A stretch of DNA of 18,156 nucleotides from an uncultured bacterium (GTDB lineage: Bacteria > Patescibacteriota > Saccharimonadia > Saccharimonadales > Saccharimonadaceae), in NCBI GenBank assembly GCA_903861015.1, contig CAIOSL010000094.1:1-18156 (forward strand), in the 5' to 3' direction. Positions 7,155 to 14,559 of this stretch are shown here, piece after piece. The notes below the pieces were generated by a model, which did not search any database, had not been told where the DNA came from, and saw only the letters and a list, made by a program, of their open reading frames with translations. The first letter of the stretch is position 1; each line of letters begins with the position of its first letter. Made by a program: the position numbers and the translations under genes.

Positions 7155-8153
7155 ATGTTTGAATCCGCCAAGCAACTGATCAACGACGCCAAAAAAATTG
7201 TGATTATTCAGGCCGAGAACCCAGACGGCGACTCGCTGGGCAGCTCGCTAGCTCTAGAAGAAATCTTGGGCGACCTGGGCAAGACCGTCAGTTTGTATTG
7301 CCCGGTCGAAATTCCCAAATACATGCACTATATCAAAGGTTGGGATCGAGTCGATAATTACTGCAATACCAGCGCTGATCTGGCTATTATTGTCGACACC
7401 ATGGCTGATATATTACTCGGTAAAGTATTGGAGGCCCCTGGGGTTCGACATTTTTTGGAAACCACGCCAGTACTGGTGATCGATCATCACGAAACCGCCT
7501 CTAACTTGAGTTTTAGTCACACGCCATTGGTGCAAGAAGCGGTCGCATCGAGCGAAGTTATCTATCGATTGGCGATCGATGCCGGCTGGACGATTAATGC
7601 GCAGGCCGCTGAAAACATGATGATCGCCATCATGAGCGACAGCCTGGGGTTGACAGTCCAAAACGTCCGTCCCGAGACCTACTTTGTCGTTGGCGAGTTG
7701 GCCAAATTAGGCGCCAGCAATGCCGAGATTGAATCACGGCGCCGCGAGTACATGAAGAAATCACCCGAGATCCTAAAGTACAAAGGGCATCTGATCGAGC
7801 GAATCGAATACTTTCTGGACGGCAAACTAGCCTTGATCCGAATTCCTTGGGACGAGATACGGCAATATAGCGATCAATACAACCCTAGCGTACTAGTTTT
7901 GGACGAAATGCGCCTGGTTGAAGGTGTTGAAATTGGCGTCGCCATCAAAACCTATCCCGATGGCAAGCTGACCGGCAAATTGCGCAGCAACCTGCCAATC
8001 TCGGCCGCAGTTGCCGGATCGTTCGGTGGTGGCGGTCATGCCTACGCCGCTGGCTTTCGCGTTTACGAATCTATTGATACAATCATTCCAGAACTATTAA
8101 CAACCACCGACGCGGCGCTAAAGGGTATAGCCAATGACAGTCAAACTGCATAA
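7155..8153 (+). CDS. nrnA: DHH/DHHA1 phosphoesterase (NrnA-like oligoribonuclease/pAp phosphatase)
   Basis: A Mn-dependent DHH superfamily phosphoesterase, probably degrading nano-RNAs, pAp or a related nucleotide; the exact substrate cannot be read from the sequence. In 332 aa the visible motifs are NPDGDSLGS (22-30), Asp81 in IIVDTMAD, the signature DHH (110-112), Asp162 in MSDSLGL and the C-terminal DHHA1 glycine motif FGGGGHAYAAGF (290-301). Motif I usually has a His three residues before the Pro (H-x-N-P-D-G-D); here it is AENPDGD, so one metal-ligand position appears changed. The ATG is 2 nt after the recR stop, with AGAAGGG inside recR as Shine-Dalgarno. The 3' end overlaps cysS by 20 nt. 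There are no membrane segments, which excludes GdpP. Confidence 0.85.
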   Translation: MFESAKQLINDAKKIVIIQAENPDGDSLGSSLALEEILGDLGKTVSLYCPVEIPKYMHYIKGWDRVDNYCNTSADLAIIVDTMADILLGKVLEAPGVRHFLETTPVLVIDHHETASNLSFSHTPLVQEAVASSEVIYRLAIDAGWTINAQAAENMMIAIMSDSLGLTVQNVRPETYFVVGELAKLGASNAEIESRRREYMKKSPEILKYKGHLIERIEYFLDGKLALIRIPWDEIRQYSDQYNPSVLVLDEMRLVEGVEIGVAIKTYPDGKLTGKLRSNLPISAAVAGSFGGGGHAYAAGFRVYESIDTIIPELLTTTDAALKGIANDSQTA

Positions 8154-9576
8154 CACTTTAACCGGTAATATCGACAATTTTAAACCCCTAACCGATAACG
8201 AAGTTACGCTGTATACCTGTGGTCCGACCGTTTATGACTACCCACACATCGGTAACTGGGTTGCCTATATTTACTGGGATACGCTGGTTAGAACTCTGAC
8301 AGCCAACGACTATAAAGTCACCCGGGTGATGAATATAACCGACGTTGGCCATTTGGTTAGTGATGCCGACGACGGCGAAGACAAGCTGGAAAAAGGCGCC
8401 AGGCGTGAAGGCAAAACCGCCTGGGAAGTGGCAGCTTTTTACACTGATTACTTCTTAAAGGGCATGGACCAATTGGGGCTGATCAAACCCCAATACATCA
8501 CCAAGGCCACCGATTATATCGATCAGCAAATTGATCTGGTAGGGCGTCTAAAAGACAAGGGCTACACCTACCAAATTGACGATGGTATTTATTTTGACAC
8601 CTCCAAGTTCGCCACTTATGCCGATTTTGCCCACCTGGACCTGGACGAACAAAAAGCCGGCGCTCGAGTTGACTATAACCCCCAAAAACGCCACGGCAGT
8701 GACTTTGCAGTCTGGAAGTTTACTCCAATTGGCGAAAAACGCGATATGGAGTGGCTATCGCCATCAAAGATACTGGAAGGCGATCAGCCAAAAATGGGCT
8801 TTCCGGGCTGGCACATTGAATGCTCGGCCATGGCCCTTTCGCTACTGGGTAATACTATAGATATTCACACTGGCGGCATCGACCATATTCCGGTTCACCA
8901 CACCAACGAGATCGCCCAGTCCGAGGCCGCAACCGGCGTCAGGTTCTGTAATTATTGGCTACACAACAACCACCTCAAGGTTAACGGTACCAAGATTAGC
9001 AAATCACTCCAAAACGGCTACAAACTAGAAGAACTACAAGCAAAAGGTTTCAGCCCACTCGACTTCAAGATGTTAGTCTTGCAAAGTCATTATCGTAGCG
9101 AAGGTAACTTTACCTTCGACAATTTGCAATCCGCCAAAAACCGCCTGCACAATTGGCGCAACATCGCCGCCCTGCGTCATCAAATTCACGACACCATCAA
9201 TCACGGCGACCAGGACGTTTCGGTTTATGCCACCAGTGGTGCGGTTGTCGAAGCCTTGGCGAGCGATCTTAATACGCCCGAAGCATTGCGGATTATTGAC
9301 GAGGCGTTCACGCGTATCGGCAACAGTAATCTGGACCACATCGACCGCTTTCCATTTGTTCAATTACTCGAAACTATCGATGCTGTTTTGGGCTTGCAAC
9401 TAGTCGACAGCACGCCCGATATATCGGACGAGGCCAAACAGATCATCTTGGAGCGCTTGTCAGCCCGCAGTCGCAAAGATTGGCCGCAGTCCGACAAACT
9501 GCGCGACCAGCTGCTTGAACAAGGCATTGTTGTGCGCGACACAACCAACCGTACGATTTGGGAATACGCCAACTAG
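8134..9576 (+). CDS. cysS: Cysteinyl-tRNA synthetase
   Basis: This class I synthetase charges tRNA-Cys. The 480-aa length is normal. The catalytic Rossmann fold has YTCGPTVYDYPHIGN (HIGH-type motif as HIGN, 38-41) and the KMSKS-type loop KISKS (287-291). The C-terminal part forms the DALR/anticodon-binding region. The zinc ligands that confer cysteine selectivity are conserved: Cys29, Cys230 (WHIECS), and His255 and Glu259 in HHTNE. HHTNE replaces the common HHENE, changing only the middle, non-ligand position. The ATG lies inside the end of the phosphoesterase gene (20-nt overlap) and is preceded by AAAGGG, so coupling is likely. The gene ends just before a bidirectional terminator. Confidence 0.96.
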   Translation: MTVKLHNTLTGNIDNFKPLTDNEVTLYTCGPTVYDYPHIGNWVAYIYWDTLVRTLTANDYKVTRVMNITDVGHLVSDADDGEDKLEKGARREGKTAWEVAAFYTDYFLKGMDQLGLIKPQYITKATDYIDQQIDLVGRLKDKGYTYQIDDGIYFDTSKFATYADFAHLDLDEQKAGARVDYNPQKRHGSDFAVWKFTPIGEKRDMEWLSPSKILEGDQPKMGFPGWHIECSAMALSLLGNTIDIHTGGIDHIPVHHTNEIAQSEAATGVRFCNYWLHNNHLKVNGTKISKSLQNGYKLEELQAKGFSPLDFKMLVLQSHYRSEGNFTFDNLQSAKNRLHNWRNIAALRHQIHDTINHGDQDVSVYATSGAVVEALASDLNTPEALRIIDEAFTRIGNSNLDHIDRFPFVQLLETIDAVLGLQLVDSTPDISDEAKQIILERLSARSRKDWPQSDKLRDQLLEQGIVVRDTTNRTIWEYAN

Positions 9577-9600
9577 CCAATACTGACGATAAAAAAGCCG

Positions 9601-9633
9601 CTAGCCGAATTATTTTTCGGCTAGTTTGTTTTT
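9601..9633. terminator. Bidirectional intrinsic terminator between cysS and the AI-2E gene
   Basis: Perfect 9-bp arms CTAGCCGAA (9601-9609) and TTCGGCTAG (9616-9624) enclose a 6-nt loop. On the plus strand TTTGTTTTT follows (9625-9633). On the minus strand the hairpin is followed by CGGC and then a T6 run (complement of 9591-9596). The right arm is inside the last codons of the minus-strand gene (Leu-Ala-Glu) and its TAA lies in the loop. Confidence 0.88.
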
Positions 9634-10698
9634 GCGAACCCTGGCAAAATAATCTTCGGCGATAACTTTGATACAGCCAGCCGTTGGGATCGAGATAATT
9701 CCACCAGCGATGCCGAACAGGTATATACCGATCGTAACCGAGATAAGAATCATCAGAGCCGACAAGTCAATTCGTTTGGATTGGATCTTTGGCGAAATAT
9801 AATTAGCCTCGACCTGTTGATACAAAATGAAGAAAATGATAAATATAATCGCCGCCGTTACACTGTTAAGCGCCAAAACCGTGCTGACCAGCAGAGCGCC
9901 GATCATCGCACCAAACAGCGGCACCAGTGACGAAACCAGGACAATAACAGCCGATGGAATCGCCAAATCCGACGGCACACTAAACGACAGGCTCAGGACA
10001 AACACCGCAATCCCGGCAACCGACCCGGCAATTGCCGACACCGACAATTGACCAATTACATAGCCGGTCACGACATTGTACATTCGTTGCAGCAATTGGC
10101 GATGGTAATCAACCCGATTTTTGTCGGCATAGATCGACCACAGTCGATTCAGCCAGGTTGGGCCTTCGACTAGCATCAAAAAGGCCAAGACTAAAACCAA
10201 AATGGTCGAGGTAATAGTCGACAGTAGCGAACCGATGCTGTTAACCAAAATCGATCCCAGGCTGGAAGCGAATTGAGTAGCACCGTCTTTGATAGATGCC
10301 ACCACCTTGTCAACCTGAGGCTGCAACTGGTACTGATTGATAAAATCGTTGGCGCCCGAATATTGTTTGTAGGCGCTGTCTACCAGACTAGGAACGTTCT
10401 GGGCAAATTTGACAGTTTGACCAATGATCGGTGGAATTACCAAGAATACGACCACGCCCAAAACCGCCAGGACCGCGACGTAGGCTAGGGCCGTACTTAA
10501 AGCTCGACTTTTGCTGGGTAGTAAACGCGTAATGCGATTAACCGGTTTGCTGAGGGCAATCGCCAAAAAGGCGGCCGCGCCAATTATAATAAGGGCTGTC
10601 CTGGCGCTATAAATCGCCAAAGCGACCAGTCCAAAGCCAATAACAACCAGCCAAAAGCGAACAAAAGTCTTGGTATCAATTTCGATGCGTGTTTTCAT
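9610..10698 (-). CDS. AI-2E/PerM family membrane protein
   Basis: A polytopic inner-membrane protein of the AI-2E transporter family (TqsA/PerM/YdiK type). Members have been tied to AI-2 export or Na+/H+ antiport, but most are uncharacterised. The 362 aa (from MKTRIEID) show two N-terminal helices, a third near 70-95 ending in VIPPIIGQ, a long soluble loop (about 95-155) and a C-terminal bundle. Family motifs include EGPTW, GYVIGQLSVSAIAG, SLVPLFGAMIGA, YQQVEANYISPKI and GIAGGIISIPTAG. An in-frame GTG at 10713 would place the start across the TATAAT box, so the ATG at 10698 is preferred. It converges on cysS and diverges from the response regulator. AI-2 transport is not implied without luxS evidence. 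Confidence 0.85.
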   Translation of the reverse strand: MKTRIEIDTKTFVRFWLVVIGFGLVALAIYSARTALIIIGAAAFLAIALSKPVNRITRLLPSKSRALSTALAYVAVLAVLGVVVFLVIPPIIGQTVKFAQNVPSLVDSAYKQYSGANDFINQYQLQPQVDKVVASIKDGATQFASSLGSILVNSIGSLLSTITSTILVLVLAFLMLVEGPTWLNRLWSIYADKNRVDYHRQLLQRMYNVVTGYVIGQLSVSAIAGSVAGIAVFVLSLSFSVPSDLAIPSAVIVLVSSLVPLFGAMIGALLVSTVLALNSVTAAIIFIIFFILYQQVEANYISPKIQSKRIDLSALMILISVTIGIYLFGIAGGIISIPTAGCIKVIAEDYFARVRKNKLAEK

Positions 10699-10773
10699 AA
10701 CCTCATTATACACTAATTAGTTTCCGCTATAGCTTTAAGCAAACAATAAGATAACAGGGTATATAATAGACTC
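10699..10773. promoter_or_regulatory. Divergent promoter region with two leaderless-type -10 boxes
   Basis: On the minus strand TATAAT (10705-10710) ends 6 nt before the AI-2E ATG. On the plus strand TATAAT (10762-10767) ends 6 nt before the response-regulator ATG at 10774. Starts about 7 nt downstream of each box would fall on the ATG itself, predicting leaderless mRNAs. The minus-strand GAGG is only 2 nt from its ATG, too close for a Shine-Dalgarno. No good -35 is seen on either side. The 51 bp between the boxes is where a shared regulator could bind. Confidence 0.6.
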
Positions 10774-11448
10774 ATGAGAATACTGATTGTTGAAGATGAG
10801 CACAAAATTGCCCAGGCGCTAGCCAAGGCCTTGCAGCTGGATAACTACGCTGTCGATATATCATATAACGGTGATGACGGCTACGCTATGGCCACCACCG
10901 AGCCTTACGATTTGGCGATTATTGATTGGATGATACCAGGTGATTATAACGGTGTCGAGATCGTCAAAGAGATGCGCAAAGCCAATATCCACACTCCAGT
11001 TTTGCTGCTGAGTGCCAAAGGCACTGTCAGCGACCGCACTACTGGTCTTGATTCTGGTGCCGACGATTATTTGGTTAAGCCTTTCGCGCTGGAAGAATTG
11101 CGAGCCCGAGTTCGTGCCCTGCTGCGTCGACCAGTCGAAGTCCAACAGACCGTTTTGACAGTTGGCGACCTAACCCTCAACACCATTACCTGTACCGCCT
11201 CGCGCGCCGGCCAAGATTTGCATTTGACCAGCAAAGAATTTGCCTTGTTGGAATACCTGATGCGCAACACCGGGCGGCCACTGTCCAAACAAACCATCAT
11301 CAGCCACGTCTGGGATTACGATGCCGATATCTTGCCAAACACCGTCGAGGTTTATATCAAATATCTGCGCCACAAAGTTGACGATCCATTCAAGGTTAAA
11401 TTAATTCAAACAGCCCGCGGTTTTGGTTACAAGATCGAGGCCCAGTAG
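10774..11448 (+). CDS. OmpR/PhoB-family response regulator
   Basis: A two-component transcription factor, 224 aa. The receiver domain (1-115) shows the acidic pocket VEDE (6-9), the phosphoacceptor Asp51 in IIDWMIPG, the switch Ser80 in LLLSAKG and Lys102 in LVKPF. A winged-helix DNA-binding domain follows (about 128-222) with HLTSKEFALLEYLMRN, the recognition-helix region NTVEVYIKYLRHKVD and the C-terminal RGFGYKIEAQ. All catalytic residues are present. The gene has its own TATAAT 6 nt before the ATG. The kinase begins 15 nt downstream and an ABC transporter follows, so the likely target is the transporter operon and/or its own promoter. No specific orthologue can be named. Confidence 0.94.
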   Translation: MRILIVEDEHKIAQALAKALQLDNYAVDISYNGDDGYAMATTEPYDLAIIDWMIPGDYNGVEIVKEMRKANIHTPVLLLSAKGTVSDRTTGLDSGADDYLVKPFALEELRARVRALLRRPVEVQQTVLTVGDLTLNTITCTASRAGQDLHLTSKEFALLEYLMRNTGRPLSKQTIISHVWDYDADILPNTVEVYIKYLRHKVDDPFKVKLIQTARGFGYKIEAQ

Positions 11449-11463
11449 TTTATAACTATCGCA

Positions 11464-12495
11464 ATGCCAAGTATTTTTCGATCGACCACCGTCCGCTTGA
11501 CCGCCTGGTATCTGTTAATATTAATGACGCTCAGCCTGATGTTCAGCGTCATTATTTATCATATGGCGTCGGGCGAGGTGTCTGATCGACTGCAGCGCTT
11601 TCAAACCAACCTGCAGCAACAACCCGACCTAGAGATGATGCCGGGCCGCTTTAACTTTGCTGCTTTGCGTTTAAGCGAGCTCAACCAAGCTTCGACCAAT
11701 ATGGTTAGTGATTTGGTTTATATTAACCTGTTTGTATTTGCTGTTGGCGGTTTTGCCAGCTACATTTTGGCACGTCGCAACTTATTGCCGATCGAGAGAG
11801 CTCACGAGGCCCAATCGCGTTTTACCAGTGACGCCAGCCACGAGCTGCGCACGCCACTGGCGGTTATGAAAACCGAGCTAGAAGTCGCCCTGATGGACAA
11901 AAATGCTTCGGCCGACAGCTTGCGCCAGGTAATAGTCAGCAATCTAGAGGAAGTTGACAAACTGTCTAAACTGTCCCAAATGCTGCTGAACCTGTCGCAA
12001 TTTGACCACGCCAAATTAGAAATCGAACCAGTTAATCTGGGTAAGGTCGTCCGTGGCGTGATCGCCGATTTTGACCTGCCAACCAGTCGATTGTTGTTAA
12101 ATAGCAAAAAACACCCAGTCGTCCGCGGCAACGAGACCGCCATTGCCGAGCTGGTCAAAATATTAATCGATAACGCTTTGCAATACAGCCCCAATGATTC
12201 GCTGGTTGTCATTAACATCCAAAAACAAGACGGCTTTGGCGCCTTTGAAATCACCAATACCGGCGCTGGCATACCGGCCGACAAACTGCCGCATATTTTT
12301 GATCGCTTTTATCGGGCCGATTCGTCACGGACCAACGGCGACCACAAAGGTTATGGCCTGGGATTGGCGCTGGCCAAAACCATCGTCCAGTTGCACCACG
12401 GCGAACTAAGCGTCAGCAGTACCCCGGGACATCAAACAATCTTTAATTTTACATTGCCATTAAACACAGTCTTTCAAGCAAAAACTAAGTCATAA
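11464..12495 (+). CDS. Membrane sensor histidine kinase
   Basis: This is the partner kinase of the preceding regulator (343 aa). A first membrane helix (about 13-33), a short extracytoplasmic loop of about 50 residues and a second helix (about 84-103) precede a brief linker. The dimerisation/phosphoacceptor domain has SHELRTPLAVMK with His126. The ATPase domain has the N box LIDNALQYSP (Asn237), G1 NTGAGIP (265-271), F box FDRFYRADSS and G2 GYGLGLALAK. No full HAMP domain fits between helix 2 and the His box. The small sensor loop suggests sensing in or near the membrane, as for kinases paired with ABC exporters. TATAAC (11451-11456) ends 7 nt before the ATG, so a separate leaderless transcript is possible besides the operon mRNA. 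Confidence 0.93.
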   Translation: MPSIFRSTTVRLTAWYLLILMTLSLMFSVIIYHMASGEVSDRLQRFQTNLQQQPDLEMMPGRFNFAALRLSELNQASTNMVSDLVYINLFVFAVGGFASYILARRNLLPIERAHEAQSRFTSDASHELRTPLAVMKTELEVALMDKNASADSLRQVIVSNLEEVDKLSKLSQMLLNLSQFDHAKLEIEPVNLGKVVRGVIADFDLPTSRLLLNSKKHPVVRGNETAIAELVKILIDNALQYSPNDSLVVINIQKQDGFGAFEITNTGAGIPADKLPHIFDRFYRADSSRTNGDHKGYGLGLALAKTIVQLHHGELSVSSTPGHQTIFNFTLPLNTVFQAKTKS

Positions 12496-12501
12496 GCCCT
12501 A

Positions 12502-12526
12502 AACTGGTTTTAAATCAGTTAATTAA
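12502..12526. promoter_or_regulatory. Imperfect inverted repeat upstream of the ABC permease gene
   Basis: AACTGGTTT (12502-12510), one T, then AAATCAGTT (12512-12520) form a 9-bp inverted repeat with one G-T pair, followed by TTAATTAA (12519-12526). It sits in the 44-nt gap between kinase and permease genes. There is no T tract, so it is more like an operator than a terminator. Confidence 0.35.
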
Positions 12527-12539
12527 AAAAGGAGCATAC

Positions 12540-13880
12540 ATGAATGTAGTCTCGCGAGGCATTAAAAATGCCTTTCGCAGCCCCCTAAGGTCGGGTGCCA
12601 TAATATTAATGCTGGCCATCAGTATTGGTCTGATTTTGAGCATGCTAGTGGCCCGAACCAGCGTTAATGCCAAAATCGACGAAGTCAAGGCGACCGCCGG
12701 CACCAGCATCACCATTACGCCGGCCGGTGTCTTTGGTTTTGCCGGTGGTGGCGACCCGCTGACCAGCGACCAGCTAGCAACCATCAAGCCAACCGCTCAT
12801 ATTACCAGTACCTCGGCCACCCTCAACGATCAGCTCAGTACCACCGACACCAACCTGGTCTCGTCGCTTGATCTGGGCAGTTTTGGAGCGCGCCAGCAGC
12901 GATTTGAGAACGGTTCATCGAACAGCAGTCAATCAGACAGGTTGGCTACTCGGCCCGCACCTACGCCTCGTACAACGGTCACAGGCACAACCAATCCCAA
13001 CTCAGTATCAACAAACGGTGGTGATTTGAATATTACCAGCGGATCGACCATCGACGGCAACAGCAGCAGCCTGGTCGCCCTGGTCGGTAGCGATTTGGCT
13101 ACCAAAAACAACCTGACCGTCGGTAGTACTTTTACCGCCTACGGCAGCACCGTAACCGTCAGTGGTATCTTTAACACCGCCAATAAATTCCAGGATAGTG
13201 GGGTGATTATGCCACTAACAACTGTTCAAAACCTGACCAGCCAGGCTGGAGCCGTCAACAGTGTCACTGCCACCGTCGACAGCAGTGACAATGTCGACAG
13301 TACCGTCGCCGCCCTAACAACCGCCCTCGGCAGCAAGGCCGACATCACCAGCCAAGCCAAACAGGCTGCTAATAGCGTGGCCTCGCTGGAAAGCATCTCT
13401 AACCTGGCCCTAGCCGGCGTCATTGGCGCCACCATCGCCGGTGCTGTCATCGTGCTGTTGGCCATGATTATGATCGTCCGCGAACGCCGCCGCGAAATCG
13501 GCGTCATCAAAGCCATTGGCGGCACTAACGGCAAAGTCATCGGTCAATTTGTCACCGAAGCCATGACCCTAACCGTCATCGGCGCCATCGTCGGCCTAAC
13601 ATTAGGGGTTTTGGTCAGCGGGCCAATGACAACCTCGCTTGTCAGCAGCAGCCAAAACAGTACCTCGACAACATCCCGCCCACAAGGTGGTCCAGCCGAG
13701 ATATTTAGAGGTGGCGTGCAATCGGTTAGGACCAACATCACCCAAGTCAGCAGTAGTATCACGCCAACGATATTTGCAACATCAATCGGAATTACATTAT
13801 TAATCGCCGCTGTCGGCAGCGCGGTGCCAGCGTGGTTTATCGCTCGCATTCGACCAGCCGAAGTCTTAAGGGCAGAATAG
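12540..13880 (+). CDS. MacB/FtsX-type ABC transporter permease
   Basis: This is the membrane subunit of an ABC exporter or mechanotransmission-type transporter (446 aa). The topology is the family's: one N-terminal helix (about 19-37), a large extracytoplasmic domain (about 40-285), then three C-terminal helices (about 288-313, 341-361, 411-435). The cytoplasmic coupling motif RERRREIGVIKAIGGTNGKV (314-333) and the C-terminal RPAEVLRAE are typical. The extracytoplasmic domain is very rich in Ser/Thr/Asn/Gly, with a low-complexity stretch around 121-175. A second low-complexity loop (362-400) lies between helices 3 and 4. AAAGGAG precedes the ATG at a good distance. The ATPase gene begins 7 nt downstream, and the two-component pair lies just upstream. 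Confidence 0.93.
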   Translation: MNVVSRGIKNAFRSPLRSGAIILMLAISIGLILSMLVARTSVNAKIDEVKATAGTSITITPAGVFGFAGGGDPLTSDQLATIKPTAHITSTSATLNDQLSTTDTNLVSSLDLGSFGARQQRFENGSSNSSQSDRLATRPAPTPRTTVTGTTNPNSVSTNGGDLNITSGSTIDGNSSSLVALVGSDLATKNNLTVGSTFTAYGSTVTVSGIFNTANKFQDSGVIMPLTTVQNLTSQAGAVNSVTATVDSSDNVDSTVAALTTALGSKADITSQAKQAANSVASLESISNLALAGVIGATIAGAVIVLLAMIMIVRERRREIGVIKAIGGTNGKVIGQFVTEAMTLTVIGAIVGLTLGVLVSGPMTTSLVSSSQNSTSTTSRPQGGPAEIFRGGVQSVRTNITQVSSSITPTIFATSIGITLLIAAVGSAVPAWFIARIRPAEVLRAE

Positions 13881-13887
13881 GAGATAT

Positions 13888-14556
13888 ATGTTAGCTGTAA
13901 AAGATTTAAGTAAAAGTTTTAGTAGCGCCAGTGGCGACGTCAAAGCCCTCGATCAAGTAAACCTGGTCGTCGAAACCGGACAATTTGCCAGCATCATCGG
14001 CAAATCAGGCAGCGGCAAGAGTACACTTTTAAGCCTGCTGGGCGCCCTGGACATTCCAACCAGCGGCAGCATCGAAGTTGATGGCGTTGATATCGCCAAA
14101 TTGTCAGCCGGCCAACAAACAGCCTATCGGGCCAACAAAATCGGTTTTGTGTTCCAACATTACAATTTAATACCCAATTTGACCGCTCTTGAAAACGTCA
14201 TGTTGGCCCTGGAATTTGGTGGTCTGCCGGCTAAAAAACGTAAAGCTCGCGCCGAACAATTGCTGACTGATGTTGGTCTGGACGCTGATCAGCAGCTGCG
14301 CAAACCCGCCCGACTGAGCGGTGGGCAACAGCAACGGGTTTCGATCGCCCGGGCCCTGGCCAACCATCCGGCCATCGTCCTGGCCGACGAGCCAACCGGC
14401 AACCTGGACAGCGAGACCGGCAAGAAGATCTTTGATCTGTTACATCGTCTGTCGCGCAGCGAAAAAACCACGATTATCGCCGTCACTCACGACATGGACA
14501 TTGCCGGCAAAACCGACAAAACTTTCAAATTAAAGGACGGCAAAGTAACCGCCTAG
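13888..14556 (+). CDS. ABC transporter ATP-binding protein (LolD/MacB-type)
   Basis: This is the nucleotide-binding subunit for the adjacent permease (222 aa, a normal single-domain length). Visible motifs are Walker [10 protein letters not shown] (38-46), the Q loop [10 protein letters not shown] (Gln90), signature LSGGQQQR (143-150), Walker B IVLADEP (163-169, Glu168), D loop GNLDSETG and switch His201 in VTHD. The sequence pattern places it with the MacB/LolD/FtsE group rather than importers. AGGAG lies about 7 nt before the ATG. It is last in the operon; its stop is 3 nt from the stop of the convergent P-type ATPase gene. Confidence 0.96.
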   Translation: MLAVKDLSKSFSSASGDVKALDQVNLVVETGQFASIIGKSGSGKSTLLSLLGALDIPTSGSIEVDGVDIAKLSAGQQTAYRANKIGFVFQHYNLIPNLTALENVMLALEFGGLPAKKRKARAEQLLTDVGLDADQQLRKPARLSGGQQQRVSIARALANHPAIVLADEPTGNLDSETGKKIFDLLHRLSRSEKTTIIAVTHDMDIAGKTDKTFKLKDGKVTA

Positions 14557-14559
14557 CGC

